Shown here: positions 9,567-17,565 of the stretch, piece by piece
Numbering within the stretch: position 1 is the first letter of the stretch
How the letters are laid out: every line of letters starts with the position of its first letter
Source: a virus
IMG/VR virus record: IMGVR_UViG_3300043409_000956
Coordinates: 1-64,000 of that record
DNA: 64,000 bases
Reading direction: 5' to 3' (one strand)
The notes under the pieces: generated by a model
Database searches by the model: none
The model's input: only the letters and a program-made list of their open reading frames with translations
What the model was told of the DNA's origin: nothing
Made by a program: the position numbers and the translations under genes

Positions 9567-9806
9567 GTGATGATCATCGACTGGAATGTGGATAAAGTCA
9601 TTGCTGATTGTCAGAAAATGTATGCGGCCGCTAACGATCCATATGTAACAGGTTGGAACAATTGGCCCTGCAAACAAGACTTGTATCGTGTAAAATTTGC
9701 AGTAGATGAGATGCTGGCAAAAACTTCTAAGTTTAGCGGTGAAGAAGAATGGTTAGAAGCATTAGAAAAAGAAAAAGTAATTAGGATATTAAAAAATGGA
9801 AATTGA
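9567..9806 (+). CDS. Small hypothetical protein, about 79 residues
   Basis: GTG at 9567 or ATG at 9570 may be the start, directly after the co-chaperonin stop. The protein is acidic and helical with a Trp-rich N-terminal part (DPYVTGWNNWPCKQDLYRVK). I recognise no family. The end overlaps the small membrane ORF at 9796. Confidence 0.65.
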   Translation: MMIIDWNVDKVIADCQKMYAAANDPYVTGWNNWPCKQDLYRVKFAVDEMLAKTSKFSGEEEWLEALEKEKVIRILKNGN

Positions 9807-9969
9807 AGTGCAACCCAAAGATACAAGTCGGGGACATTTTTATGTTAGTCTTGTAAAAAGTATTATCCGTATTGGAGCAGGAGGTTGTTTAATTATTGGT
9901 AACGTATTCTTTGCAGGCTTTTTATTAATTTTTGCAGAACTATTAGGAATTATTGAGGAACTGGTATGA
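9796..9969 (+). CDS. Small single-pass membrane protein, 57 residues
   Basis: The N-terminus is polar (MEIEVQPKDTSRGHF) and is followed by an amphipathic stretch and a strong hydrophobic segment at about residues 31-53. The gene overlaps the upstream gene by 11 bases and the downstream one by ATGA, so translation is probably coupled. The function is unknown; a small inner-membrane early protein is the simplest reading. Confidence 0.6.
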   Translation: MEIEVQPKDTSRGHFYVSLVKSIIRIGAGGCLIIGNVFFAGFLLIFAELLGIIEELV

Positions 9970-10220
9970 GTAAAGGGTCTAGTCCAAGACCATTTAGTGT
10001 TAGTCAAGCGGAATTTGACAATCGGTTTGATGTCATCTTTGGTAAAAAGAATAAAGCCAAAGACATTGACGATTCAACGTTAAACGTGTATAATGATGAA
10101 CGACTAGTGTCAAAGTTTGACAAGATGGTTGTTATGGCGAACGAATACTACGACTTAGAAACGAAAGAAACAGATGAAAGAACTTTGGACGGAAAAGTAC
10201 AGACCCCGGACAGTCAGTGA
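9966..10220 (+). CDS. Hypothetical protein upstream of the clamp loader, 84 residues
   Basis: The start sits in an ATGA overlap and the last 47 bases overlap the start of the gp44-like gene in another frame. The N-terminus (PRPFSVSQAEFDNRFDVIFGKK) is basic and aromatic and the rest is acidic. The tight overlap suggests coupling to clamp-loader synthesis. The function is unknown. Confidence 0.6.
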   Translation: MSKGSSPRPFSVSQAEFDNRFDVIFGKKNKAKDIDDSTLNVYNDERLVSKFDKMVVMANEYYDLETKETDERTLDGKVQTPDSQ

Positions 10221-11097
10221 TTATGTATTCACCGACACCAATCAAAAACAAATTGTTGAGTCGTGGGTTAAGGAAGGTACTATACCGCACATACTGTTAA
10301 GTGGTAGTCCTGGCACAGGCAAGACCACACTGGCTAAGGTGTTGATTAACGAATTGGGCATTGATGAGTTTGATGTGCTACAGATCAATGCTAGTCGTGA
10401 CAACGGTGTAGACTTTATCAAGAAGAGTGTGGAAGGCTTTGTGCAGACCATGCCGTTTGGCCGGTTTAAAGTTGTACTAATGGACGAGGCCGACTACTTG
10501 AGTCCACCGGCACAGGGCATCATGCGTGGACTATTAGAGACCTACGCAAGCCAAGCTCGCTTTATCTTTACTTGTAATATGCCACACAAGATCATGGATG
10601 CGCTACACAGTCGTTGCCAAAGTTTCCACATTGACAAAAGCGATGTAACTGAGTTTACTGCTAGGGCCGCAACAGTATTGGTCACAGAAGGTATGGAGTT
10701 TGATCTAGATACTCTTGACAGTTATGTCAAAGCTACATACCCAGACTTGCGTAAGTGTTTGAACTTGTTACAAAGCAACACAACAACCGGTGCATTGAAC
10801 CGACCCAGCGAAAATGATCGCGGAGTCAAAGACTGGAAATTGGAAGCAGTTAACTTTATGAAACTGGGTGCTATCCGTCAAGCCCGTAGTGTAATTTGCA
10901 CACAGGCCGCAGTAGAAGACATCAACGAAATGTTTCGCTGGATGTACGACAATCTTGAAATGTGGAGCAAGACTCCCGAAGGTCAAGACGAGGCCATACT
11001 GGCCATACGCAAAGGAATGGTTAACCACTCAATGGTTGCCGATCCGGAAATCAACTTGAGTGCAACCTTAGTGGAGTTATGTCAAATTGACAAATAA
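10174..11097 (+). CDS. 44: Sliding-clamp loader ATPase, gp44-like
   Basis: This AAA+ protein of 307 residues is close to T4 gp44 (319). It has Walker A GSPGTGKTT (44-52), Walker B VVLMDEAD near residues 100-107, sensor 1 FIFTCNMP and the SRC box (HSRCQSF). The N-terminal WTEKYRP segment is diagnostic of RFC/gp44 proteins. It loads the gp45 ring, encoded here at 47554, at primer ends. It lies far from gp45 and gp43, unlike the compact T4 cluster. Confidence 0.93.
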   Translation: MKELWTEKYRPRTVSDYVFTDTNQKQIVESWVKEGTIPHILLSGSPGTGKTTLAKVLINELGIDEFDVLQINASRDNGVDFIKKSVEGFVQTMPFGRFKVVLMDEADYLSPPAQGIMRGLLETYASQARFIFTCNMPHKIMDALHSRCQSFHIDKSDVTEFTARAATVLVTEGMEFDLDTLDSYVKATYPDLRKCLNLLQSNTTTGALNRPSENDRGVKDWKLEAVNFMKLGAIRQARSVICTQAAVEDINEMFRWMYDNLEMWSKTPEGQDEAILAIRKGMVNHSMVADPEINLSATLVELCQIDK

Positions 11098-11464
11098 ACA
11101 CGACATTTATCTAGTGGCCTTTTACGGCATGAAACCACGCAAGGGTGTCAACACATCTGTCAAGGGTTGGATGGCGGATAAGAACAACTTGCAGTATGAT
11201 GAGAAGGTAGAGATTACACGGGGGCAAAAGAAAAGCAGTTCTCTTGCCAATGTGATTTTGAACCTGAGTCAAAAGAGTGTTGAGCGCAACACATTCAATG
11301 ACGACAGAGATTTTAAAAGTTTCTTTAAATATTATTTTGGTGGGTACGACCAATACATCACCGCAGTAATGAAACAACTCGACCCCACTTATCTAACAGC
11401 AATATTGGATGAGTTAGAAGCAGAAATGAAAGAAGCTCAAGCCAATGAGCAACCTGCCCAGTAA
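11087..11464 (+). CDS. Hypothetical protein in the gp62 position, 125 residues
   Basis: The likely start is TTG at 11087, inside the end of gp44, with GGAG upstream. By location it could be the clamp-loader small subunit gp62. However, the sequence (GWMADKNNLQYDEKVEITRG, LANVILNLSQKSVERN) shows nothing that I know as a gp62 signature, and at 125 residues it is shorter than T4 gp62 (187). I leave the function open. The end overlaps the radical SAM gene by 20 bases. Confidence 0.6.
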   Translation: MTNKHDIYLVAFYGMKPRKGVNTSVKGWMADKNNLQYDEKVEITRGQKKSSSLANVILNLSQKSVERNTFNDDRDFKSFFKYYFGGYDQYITAVMKQLDPTYLTAILDELEAEMKEAQANEQPAQ

Positions 11465-12629
11465 GACATTTTGCATCCTGCCGTGGACGCACTTCTTCCA
11501 TGACCCAACGGGCAAAATAAAACCCTGTTGTGCGGCTACTGGTGATTTTGGGAACATACGAGACTTCACTGATGCTGATAGTGTAGCCAACACTGAAGCA
11601 ATGCGTCAAGTACGTGTCGACATGTTAGCAGGCAAAGAACCCCGGGCCTGCGCTGGATGCTATCAAGAAGAGTCGCATGGTATTCCTAGTTTTCGTAGTG
11701 CAAAAAATCAAGACATTGATCATTTAAGCATTAATGTTGATGGTCTACTAACAAAAACTTCCGCAGATGGGCATTTGCAAGACTTTGCCATGCAGTACTG
11801 GGACATACGTTTCTCGAATATTTGCAATTTAAAATGTCGTATGTGCGGTCCTGATTACAGTCATACATGGGGCAGTGATTCTGTTGCAATGTATCACAAG
11901 CCTGCTAAAACAAACTATGTTATTCATGCACTTGACGAACAAGTAGATATGCTACGCTATGGCAATTTAAGTCAACTCAAAGAGGTTTATTTTGCAGGAG
12001 GCGAAAGTCTATTTCAACAAGAACATTGGGAGTTGTTGGATCAATTAATCGCATTAGGTCTAACAGATATTAGATTAACATACACCACCAATTTGACCAA
12101 GTTGCAATTTGGGCAACGTCGACTAGAAGAATATCTAAAGCACTTTACCAATGTGCTGTTTATTGTCAGCGTGGATGCAACCGAACAGTTGGGAGAATAT
12201 ATACGTTCGGGATTGGACTGGAATCTACTGTTAAACAACATCAAAACAATAAAACAGTTTCCGGGTGTGAAGATCAAGTTTAACTGTGTGGTCAGTGTGT
12301 ATAATATCTTATACTTGGATCAAATGTTAGATTTTGCTTACATCCACGGCAATGCATTTGACCCAATTGATTTAACTCCTTGCCATCATCCGGTAGAATT
12401 AAACATTACAAATTTGCCACCAGAATTAAAAGAATTAAGTAAGCAACGTATACAATCTAGTCCACACTATGGCAAACAACAGATACGAATAAATGGAATT
12501 CTTAGTTACATAAACGAACCCCCGCAATCAACGTGGGATAGCACTATACAATTTACAAATAAACTTGATCAACTTAGGAATGAAAGTGTACTAGTGGTAG
12601 TACCAGAATTCGAGCAGTATTGGAAGTAA
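11445..12629 (+). CDS. Radical SAM enzyme with twitch/SPASM-like cysteines
   Basis: The [4Fe-4S]-SAM motif CNLKCRMC (CxxxCxxC) lies near residue 130. Before it, at residues 10-60, are CILPW, KPCCAATG and a CAGCYQEE segment, which look like an auxiliary-cluster (twitch) domain placed N-terminally. Such phage-encoded enzymes are known as a family but their substrates are not. The 394-residue length and extra cysteines argue against QueE. A second radical SAM gene lies on the other strand at 17562. Confidence 0.8.
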   Translation: MSNLPSKTFCILPWTHFFHDPTGKIKPCCAATGDFGNIRDFTDADSVANTEAMRQVRVDMLAGKEPRACAGCYQEESHGIPSFRSAKNQDIDHLSINVDGLLTKTSADGHLQDFAMQYWDIRFSNICNLKCRMCGPDYSHTWGSDSVAMYHKPAKTNYVIHALDEQVDMLRYGNLSQLKEVYFAGGESLFQQEHWELLDQLIALGLTDIRLTYTTNLTKLQFGQRRLEEYLKHFTNVLFIVSVDATEQLGEYIRSGLDWNLLLNNIKTIKQFPGVKIKFNCVVSVYNILYLDQMLDFAYIHGNAFDPIDLTPCHHPVELNITNLPPELKELSKQRIQSSPHYGKQQIRINGILSYINEPPQSTWDSTIQFTNKLDQLRNESVLVVVPEFEQYWK

Positions 12630-12638
12630 GGAAGTAAT

Positions 12639-12962
12639 ATGAAAAAGTTTCACATGAGGGATGCCGGCGAACGAGGCTGGTTTATAGGTCAATTTGACCG
12701 TGCAGTTTTTAAAACTGATGCTTGCGAAGTGGCGTTTCAAACCAACTATAAGGGTGAAGTCAGCGAACCACACTATCATCGAGTTGCCACAGAAGTCAAT
12801 TTGATTACTCGTGGTCTGGTTAGAATCAACGGTGAGATGTATACCGCGGGACAAGGCGTAGTTTTTCATCCGGGCGATGTTGCTGAATGCGAATACTACG
12901 AAGATACTGACACCTTGGTAGTAAAAATGCCCGGAGTGCTGAACGATAAATATATAGTATGA
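12639..12962 (+). CDS. Cupin-fold protein, 107 residues
   Basis: The pattern EPHYHRVATEVNLITRG followed by a GQGVVFHPGD strand is cupin motif 1 and 2 with plausible metal ligands (His, His, Glu, His). Small cupins of this type act as sugar-nucleotide epimerases, isomerases or metal sensors. Substrate and pathway are not readable. It is preceded by a GGAAGTAAT site and overlaps the next gene by ATGA. Confidence 0.65.
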   Translation: MKKFHMRDAGERGWFIGQFDRAVFKTDACEVAFQTNYKGEVSEPHYHRVATEVNLITRGLVRINGEMYTAGQGVVFHPGDVAECEYYEDTDTLVVKMPGVLNDKYIV

Positions 12963-13198
12963 GCTATTTAAAAGACATGTACAAGATCAAGAAGAAGCGG
13001 CCCGTGGACCCCAATGCACCACCGCGTCCAAATTTGATGACACACGAAGTTAAACTTCGCACAGCACAACAAACCATTGATGCAATGGAAACACAGGTGC
13101 GTGTAATGGCCGCACGAGTTGAAGCACTTGAAGCCAAGGCCCGTAGTCAAACACAATATCTGCAGGCCTTACACGACCAAGTTTCCAAACGCCGATAA
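12959..13198 (+). CDS. Small coiled-coil protein, 79 residues
   Basis: The N-terminus is basic and Pro-rich (KIKKKRPVDPNAPPRPN) and is followed by a heptad-like helix from about residue 30 to the end (AQQTIDAMETQVRVM, then RVEALEAKARS). It probably dimerises. The function is unknown. Confidence 0.65.
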   Translation: MSYLKDMYKIKKKRPVDPNAPPRPNLMTHEVKLRTAQQTIDAMETQVRVMAARVEALEAKARSQTQYLQALHDQVSKRR

Positions 13199-13202
13199 AC
13201 GG

Positions 13203-13231
13203 TTGACTCGAAAAGGTATCTTTAGTATACT
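13203..13231 (+). promoter_or_regulatory. Sigma70-type early promoter, TTGACT-N17-TATACT
   Basis: TTGACT (13203-13208) and TATACT (13226-13231) have 17-base spacing. The ORF at 13260 follows with an AAAAGGAGCC site. The boxes are the same as at 7714. Confidence 0.75.
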
Positions 13232-13259
13232 AGTGGCTTAATAACAAAAAGGAGCCACA

Positions 13260-13538
13260 ATGTTATTCAATGCTGTCCCAAGTAGTACTTTGTATTTAAA
13301 AGTAAACTTCAAGCGTAAACCTTACTCAAACACCATAAACACCCTGCGTATTGTAGCACACACATTCGCAGAATTTACTGCCAACAAAGCCCTGTTTCTA
13401 GTAGATTTAAACCCCGACAACGCCACTTTAGCCCAAATAAATGCAGTCGTAGAAACTCTGCGTGTTCGTGCTAATGCTCTTAATACCAAAGTATTAATGC
13501 CCAATGCCGTTTACAACAAGCTCGCCCTGCGAGAGTAA
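13260..13538 (+). CDS. Small hypothetical early protein, 92 residues
   Basis: It begins behind its own strong promoter and a GGAGCC site. The protein is basic and Ala/Asn/Leu-rich, with alternating strands then helices (INTLRIVAHTF, AQINAVVETLRV). I do not recognise the family. Being first behind an early promoter suggests expression soon after infection. Confidence 0.7.
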   Translation: MLFNAVPSSTLYLKVNFKRKPYSNTINTLRIVAHTFAEFTANKALFLVDLNPDNATLAQINAVVETLRVRANALNTKVLMPNAVYNKLALRE

Positions 13539-13544
13539 CACTAT

Positions 13545-13567
13545 AGTAGTACTACAAAAGTACTACT
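13545..13567 (+). terminator. Stem-loop after the 13260 gene
   Basis: AGTAGTACT and AGTACTACT pair over nine bases around an ACAAA loop, followed by TCTTCC rather than a pure T run. It lies between the stop at 13538 and the next promoter, so it may be a weak terminator or a 3'-end stabiliser. Confidence 0.45.
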
Positions 13568-13575
13568 TCTTCCAT

Positions 13576-13604
13576 TTGACACCAAATGGAATCTTTTGTA
13601 TAAT
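13576..13604 (+). promoter_or_regulatory. Perfect sigma70 promoter TTGACA-N17-TATAAT inside a stem-loop
   Basis: Both hexamers are exact consensus with 17-base spacing. The -35 box sits in a nine-base stem-loop, TTCCATTTG (13570-13578) with CAAATGGAA (13583-13591) and loop ACAC, followed by TCTTTTG. Promoter and stem-loop together form one cassette in front of the gene at 13635. Confidence 0.85.
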
Positions 13605-13634
13605 AGTGGCATAGTAAGTAAAAAGGAGCCCGTA

Positions 13635-13892
13635 ATGAAGACCAGCACAATCGAACAGTATGTTAAACAGAAAAATGCATGGAACTCAATCTTTGGTAAA
13701 AAAGAGCTCAGTCTGCTCAACACCAGTGATCGTCAGCGTATTGCTGATATGCTTGGGTCAGACCTTAGTCCCGAGAACCTAACTTGCGATGGCGAAGTGC
13801 GTGGCAGTGCATTACAGCAAAAGGCTCGCTTCTTGAACCGTGCCGCAGAAGAATTGCTCAGTATTGATTCTAACCTTGTTGTGGAGTATTAA
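13635..13892 (+). CDS. Small hypothetical early protein, 85 residues
   Basis: ATG at 13635 follows AAAAGGAGCC and is the proper start; the frame opens earlier inside the promoter. The protein is helical and mixed-charge (KQKNAWNSIFGKKELSLLN). It is the first gene of a run of small genes behind the strongest promoter in the window. The function is unknown. Confidence 0.7.
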   Translation: MKTSTIEQYVKQKNAWNSIFGKKELSLLNTSDRQRIADMLGSDLSPENLTCDGEVRGSALQQKARFLNRAAEELLSIDSNLVVEY

Positions 13893-13893
13893 A

Positions 13894-14037
13894 ATGAAAA
13901 TTATCTATAATAGCATATTGTCAGGTTGGTTTATTGTGCGTGGAGCACATCAAACCCCAATCAGTGGTCGATTCGACACTCGAGAATTGGCCCTGGCACA
14001 CCTGCGTAGACGCAACCCTTTACATACTGGAGTCTAA
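13894..14037 (+). CDS. Very small basic protein, 47 residues
   Basis: ATG at 13894 directly follows the preceding stop. The peptide is basic (GRFDTRELALAHLRRRNPL) with a hydrophobic N-terminal strand. The layout resembles a small domain found in some phage and host proteins in which DTRELALAHL forms a helix, but I cannot name it. Confidence 0.55.
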   Translation: MKIIYNSILSGWFIVRGAHQTPISGRFDTRELALAHLRRRNPLHTGV

Positions 14038-14038
14038 A

Positions 14039-14254
14039 ATGAACCCGTCAGTACAAATTTCGTTGAACCGTATAGGAGATCGAGAAATCTCTACTGTGTT
14101 GTTGTACAGATTTGACAACGAACCCCGGGTGTGGGAGACTTGTATTTTTGAAGATAATGGCAACTCGGATGTTGTGGCTCGCTATGCTACCGAAGCAGAG
14201 GCCATTGCAGGTCACAATAAAATCTTTATGAATGAAATAACAGCAGAGGTATAA
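14039..14254 (+). CDS. Small hypothetical protein, 71 residues
   Basis: ATG at 14039 sits just after the previous stop. The predicted pattern is beta strands with a late helix (RYATEAEAIAGHNKIF). The end has the same strand-then-EAxAxAGH layout as the 47-residue protein before it, so the two may be related small alpha/beta domains. Confidence 0.6.
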   Translation: MNPSVQISLNRIGDREISTVLLYRFDNEPRVWETCIFEDNGNSDVVARYATEAEAIAGHNKIFMNEITAEV

Positions 14255-14256
14255 TC

Positions 14257-14925
14257 ATGGCCAAGCAAGATTTTCCAAAATTTGAAACTGCAGAAGTGCT
14301 GGCTGTAGCACAGGCCATCTTCAGACTTGAAGGTAACAAGATAAATCGCGGTGACTTTGACTTTGTGACCAAGAAGCCGCAGGTGTCCAGCAAAGAGCGT
14401 ATTGTTGCACATTTCAACAATACCACCTCAATTGCAGTAACTGATGCCGATTGCGAGACAGCCAGTACCATTGCTGGTTACATACAACAACGAGTGATCA
14501 TGGACACCTTGATGCAAAAAGAAATCAGTGATTTTATTGCAGACATCAATACCATTGTCAGCAGAGAACATGTACACCAATTTGACCTGGGCCGTGTGGT
14601 ATGGGCACCCAAGTTGTATGCCGACATGTTGCAACAAAGCAATAACCAAGAAGACATTGCTCAGTATGCCATCACCAGCGGGTATGTGGGTCGGGTCAAA
14701 GAAAAGATCGAATTAGATTTTACGGTGATCAGTGCCAAGTACAATCGTGAATACGAATGCTTTAGGCACCTGGGACACGATGGTGCAGGAAACTTGATTG
14801 GCTTTTTAAATAAAAAATCAATCAGTAATGGACGCATACAGGGCCGTGTCAAGTCACAGGCCATCAGCAAGTACAACAACAATGGCAAGGTAACTTATCT
14901 CAACTATGTTAAGGAATTGGAGTAA
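14257..14925 (+). CDS. Hypothetical phage protein, 222 residues
   Basis: The protein is soluble, with a helical first half (to about 125) and a beta-rich second half with DLGRVVWAPKL, ELDFTVISAKYN and a basic GRVKSQAISKYNNNGK tail. The basic tail could bind nucleic acid. There is no family I can name. The RBS is AGCAGAGGTATAATC. Confidence 0.65.
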   Translation: MAKQDFPKFETAEVLAVAQAIFRLEGNKINRGDFDFVTKKPQVSSKERIVAHFNNTTSIAVTDADCETASTIAGYIQQRVIMDTLMQKEISDFIADINTIVSREHVHQFDLGRVVWAPKLYADMLQQSNNQEDIAQYAITSGYVGRVKEKIELDFTVISAKYNREYECFRHLGHDGAGNLIGFLNKKSISNGRIQGRVKSQAISKYNNNGKVTYLNYVKELE

Positions 14926-14928
14926 CAC

Positions 14929-15303
14929 ATGGGCTTAGACATGTACGCATACACTGCCGCCAAAGCAGAGGCAGACTATGAAACAGAACAGCGTGAAATT
15001 GCATACTGGCGCAAGCATCCTAACCTGCATGGTTGGATGGAACAGTTGTGGCGATACAAAATGCAAGCAGACAATCGTGATCCAGATCAGCACACCTTCA
15101 ATGGCATTGAGCTAGAACTTGACTGGCAGGACATGGACGAACTTGAACGGGATATCAATGAAGGCAAGTTGCCCGAAACCTCAGGATTCTTTTTTGGCAA
15201 CGATGCAGACGAGCATTATAAAGAAACGGATCTTGCATTCGTTAAACGGGCCCGAGCAGAGTTGTTCTTGGGGTTGAAAGTGTTTTATAATAGCAGTTGG
15301 TAA
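14929..15303 (+). CDS. Hypothetical phage protein of the MGLDMYAY type, 124 residues
   Basis: The N-terminal MGLDMYAY and internal YWRKHPNLHGWMEQLWR and TSGFFFGND segments resemble a small protein family that recurs in phage genomes without known function. The protein is acidic with many aromatic residues. It overlaps the next gene by one base (TAATG). Confidence 0.6.
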   Translation: MGLDMYAYTAAKAEADYETEQREIAYWRKHPNLHGWMEQLWRYKMQADNRDPDQHTFNGIELELDWQDMDELERDINEGKLPETSGFFFGNDADEHYKETDLAFVKRARAELFLGLKVFYNSSW

Positions 15304-15764
15304 TGAAAAAAATCTTTTACGAAAAACGGGGCCGCAGATATTATCCTGTATCTGAGTATGACAGTAACCTTATAGATGGGTTGCCCAAAGGCACACATCT
15401 TGTTGATGTCTACCCCGGTGGACAATCAACTCGTTACAATGTTGATCCCAACCATGCGGCCTTGATTGCGGCAGGCCGTGTGGCAGAAGATGCCATGTGT
15501 CGGGCTCTGCACAACGCCAGTGAAATTCGACCAACAACCAGAGCTCTTACACCGGAACAACGCAAAGCCTGGAATCAATTGATCCGGGTATTTGGTGAAG
15601 ATGCTAGGTGTTTAAGCAGGGCAAGTAGTCGTGACATTGCCGAAGCAGGCATTAAGGCCTTGCAAACAGAAGCAGATCAATTGATGACGCACGAAAGTGT
15701 CAGGCAGGCATTCGATCATTTTCAGTTGGTGTGTATGCTTACAAAGGAGCAAAAAAATGAGTGA
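15303..15764 (+). CDS. Hypothetical protein, 153 residues
   Basis: ATG at 15303 is preferred over the in-frame TTG at 15297. The N-terminal 45 residues are basic and beta-like (KIFYEKRGRRYYPVSEYD); the rest is helical. I do not recognise it. The end overlaps the cysteine-rich gene at 15757. Confidence 0.6.
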   Translation: MKKIFYEKRGRRYYPVSEYDSNLIDGLPKGTHLVDVYPGGQSTRYNVDPNHAALIAAGRVAEDAMCRALHNASEIRPTTRALTPEQRKAWNQLIRVFGEDARCLSRASSRDIAEAGIKALQTEADQLMTHESVRQAFDHFQLVCMLTKEQKNE

Positions 15765-16017
15765 AGTAACTTGTAGAGATTGTGTTCATAATACAGCCAA
15801 TTGGTTGGATCGACTACTCAATACCAATTATTATTTCTGGAACTGTAAGTTGACTTGGAGAGAACCCGAGTACAATCCAGTTAACGGAACAACCAGCAAA
15901 GGTCGTTATGAGAGTTGCAATGTTGCCCGTGTGCGAGAAGAAATATGTGGCAAGGGTGCCAAAGCTTGGCAACCACGCGGCAAGAACAACTTTCTTGTTT
16001 ATTTAAAAAGGATCTGA
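15757..16017 (+). CDS. Small cysteine-containing protein, 86 residues
   Basis: ATG follows AAAGGAGC. Cysteines occur as CRDC near residue 6, then singly near 30, 54 and 64. That could form one zinc site, although spacing and ligands are not a known finger. The function is unknown. Confidence 0.6.
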   Translation: MSEVTCRDCVHNTANWLDRLLNTNYYFWNCKLTWREPEYNPVNGTTSKGRYESCNVARVREEICGKGAKAWQPRGKNNFLVYLKRI

Positions 16018-16018
16018 C

Positions 16019-16246
16019 ATGGATGCTAAAGATTTTATTAACGATATCGAAATTGGCATGAAGGGACTTGGGGAATTTGAAGTACAAATTGAAATCCCCG
16101 AAAATTTCACCTTCTACGGAGAGGTACCTTATACCATGCACATTGTAAACAGAACTGCATTAGTAACTGTTCCTGCGTCAAGTGTGGAACAAGCTCGGGA
16201 ATTGGCTCTAGCATACTTTGCAGGTGGGGTAGATCTAGATGAGTAA
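16019..16246 (+). CDS. Small acidic hypothetical protein, 75 residues
   Basis: The protein is acidic and beta-rich, ending in a helix (SVEQARELALAYFAGG). It lies one base after the previous stop and overlaps the next start by eight bases. No family is recognised. Confidence 0.6.
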   Translation: MDAKDFINDIEIGMKGLGEFEVQIEIPENFTFYGEVPYTMHIVNRTALVTVPASSVEQARELALAYFAGGVDLDE

Positions 16247-16481
16247 TCTAACACGATACTTCGAGCGTAGAGATGCAGACTTGCCTAAGCCCCGGTACAA
16301 CTCCGGAGATAGGGTGTTTGGGCACTGGAATCGGATTCCTTTCATTGGAAGTGTGGTTCGAGAGATAGCACCCTTGGCGATGATACAAGTTGACTTGCCC
16401 ATCAAGTATGAAGGTACTGTACACAATATCATCTCTCCTCGTCTCAAAGATATCAAACGATTGGTGGTCGTGGGTGACTGA
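16239..16481 (+). CDS. Small SH3-like hypothetical protein, 80 residues
   Basis: The pattern YNSGDRVFGHWN, then GSVVREIAP, MIQVDLP and KDIKRLVVV is a run of short strands like a small SH3/KOW barrel. That resemblance is structural and weak. The gene overlaps neighbours on both sides. Confidence 0.55.
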   Translation: MSNLTRYFERRDADLPKPRYNSGDRVFGHWNRIPFIGSVVREIAPLAMIQVDLPIKYEGTVHNIISPRLKDIKRLVVVGD

Positions 16482-16797
16482 AGATCAAGAACACATGTGG
16501 GCCATGTTGAAATCAGAGCCACAAAAATTATGCCATGCATGGGCAGATCAACTAGTGGCTTGCAAGTCTGACGCAAAAGCAATGAACGCATTGGCAGATG
16601 ATTTTGTATACTACATGCTAGATCGATTTAGTCATGTTGATACTTGTAGGGTCATAAAGACTTGGTTGACTGTGTACAAACTGCCCATCGAACCAGAGCA
16701 TATTACAAGTTTTACTCGGTTTCATGTCAATTGTGGTCAATTTGTCGTAGACCATGCTGAGACCATAACTGCGTTTGAAAGGAAACAAAATGGATGA
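16474..16797 (+). CDS. Hypothetical protein, about 107 residues
   Basis: GTG at 16474 overlaps the previous stop; ATG at 16495 is the alternative start. The frame is open back to 16390, but that part duplicates the upstream gene in another frame. The protein is helical with Trp, Cys and His scattered (KLCHAWADQLVACKSD). The function is unknown. Confidence 0.55.
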   Translation: MTEDQEHMWAMLKSEPQKLCHAWADQLVACKSDAKAMNALADDFVYYMLDRFSHVDTCRVIKTWLTVYKLPIEPEHITSFTRFHVNCGQFVVDHAETITAFERKQNG

Positions 16798-16984
16798 CCG
16801 TGATGCTATCAAGCAACGCATGGCTGAACTCATGCAACCCATACATCAACAAATTCTAATGTGTGATGATCGTAAAGATCAATTGATGATGGCCAGTGCC
16901 ATGTTGATAGCGGCCAAGGACCTGTTTGATCTCCATATTGGAGAATCAGGTCGACGAACAATGTTTAAGGACATGCTAAAATGA
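16790..16984 (+). CDS. Small helical hypothetical protein, 64 residues
   Basis: ATG at 16790 follows AAAGGAAACAAA and overlaps the preceding gene. The end overlaps the HAD gene by ATGA. Two helices rich in Met and Gln are predicted. The function is unknown. Confidence 0.6.
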   Translation: MDDRDAIKQRMAELMQPIHQQILMCDDRKDQLMMASAMLIAAKDLFDLHIGESGRRTMFKDMLK

Positions 16985-17565
16985 AAGATAGAATTATACT
17001 TGTAGATGCTGATGGTGTGCTACTCAATTGGGAGTACGCATTTGCTGTCTGGATGGAAACACACGGATTCAACAAAGTTCCCGGCAGTGATTTCAATTAC
17101 AACATCGGAGAACGATACGGGATTGGACATGACCAAGGTCGTAAGTTGATCAAGATCTTCAATGAAAGTGCCGCAATTGGATTCTTACCTCCGTTACGTG
17201 ATGCCATGTACTATGTGAAACGACTACATGAAGAACACGGCTATGTGTTTCACTGTATCACTAGTCTAAGTCTAGATCCTGCCGCCGGCAAACTGCGTGA
17301 AATGAACCTTGCCAAACTGTTTGGTAAAACAGCATTTGAACGAGTTGTGTGTCTTGACACTGGTGCTGATAAAGATGAAGCACTTGAACCATATGAGAAT
17401 ACCGGTTGTTGGTGGGTAGAGGACAAGCCCGAAAATGCCATGGTTGGTCACAATTTGGGCTTGCGTAGTATACTAATAGAGCATGGTCACAATATGCACT
17501 TCTATCATGATGCTATTCCTGTTGTAAAAAACTGGCGACAGTTGTACGAACTAGTGACTGCCTAA
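16981..17565 (+). CDS. HAD-superfamily phosphatase / 5'-nucleotidase-like
   Basis: The N-terminal IILVDADGVLLNWE is HAD motif I (DxD plus a cap-like Trp). A Thr/Ser motif follows at FHCITSLSLDP, and the acidic motif IV is probably in WWVEDKPENA near residue 145. Phage HAD proteins of about 200 residues often dephosphorylate deoxynucleotides. That role is inferred from size. The gene converges on the minus-strand radical SAM gene with a four-base overlap. Confidence 0.7.
   Translation: MKDRIILVDADGVLLNWEYAFAVWMETHGFNKVPGSDFNYNIGERYGIGHDQGRKLIKIFNESAAIGFLPPLRDAMYYVKRLHEEHGYVFHCITSLSLDPAAGKLREMNLAKLFGKTAFERVVCLDTGADKDEALEPYENTGCWWVEDKPENAMVGHNLGLRSILIEHGHNMHFYHDAIPVVKNWRQLYELVTA

Noticed and set aside
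11445-12629. Radical SAM gene as QueE of the 7-deazaguanine pathway
   Set aside because: Too long, and extra cysteine clusters point to a twitch/SPASM-type enzyme.
15262-15291. TTGTTC-N18-TATAAT promoter before the gene at 15303
   Set aside because: The -35 is poor and the start codon lies only 11 bases past the -10 inside a tightly coupled gene run.
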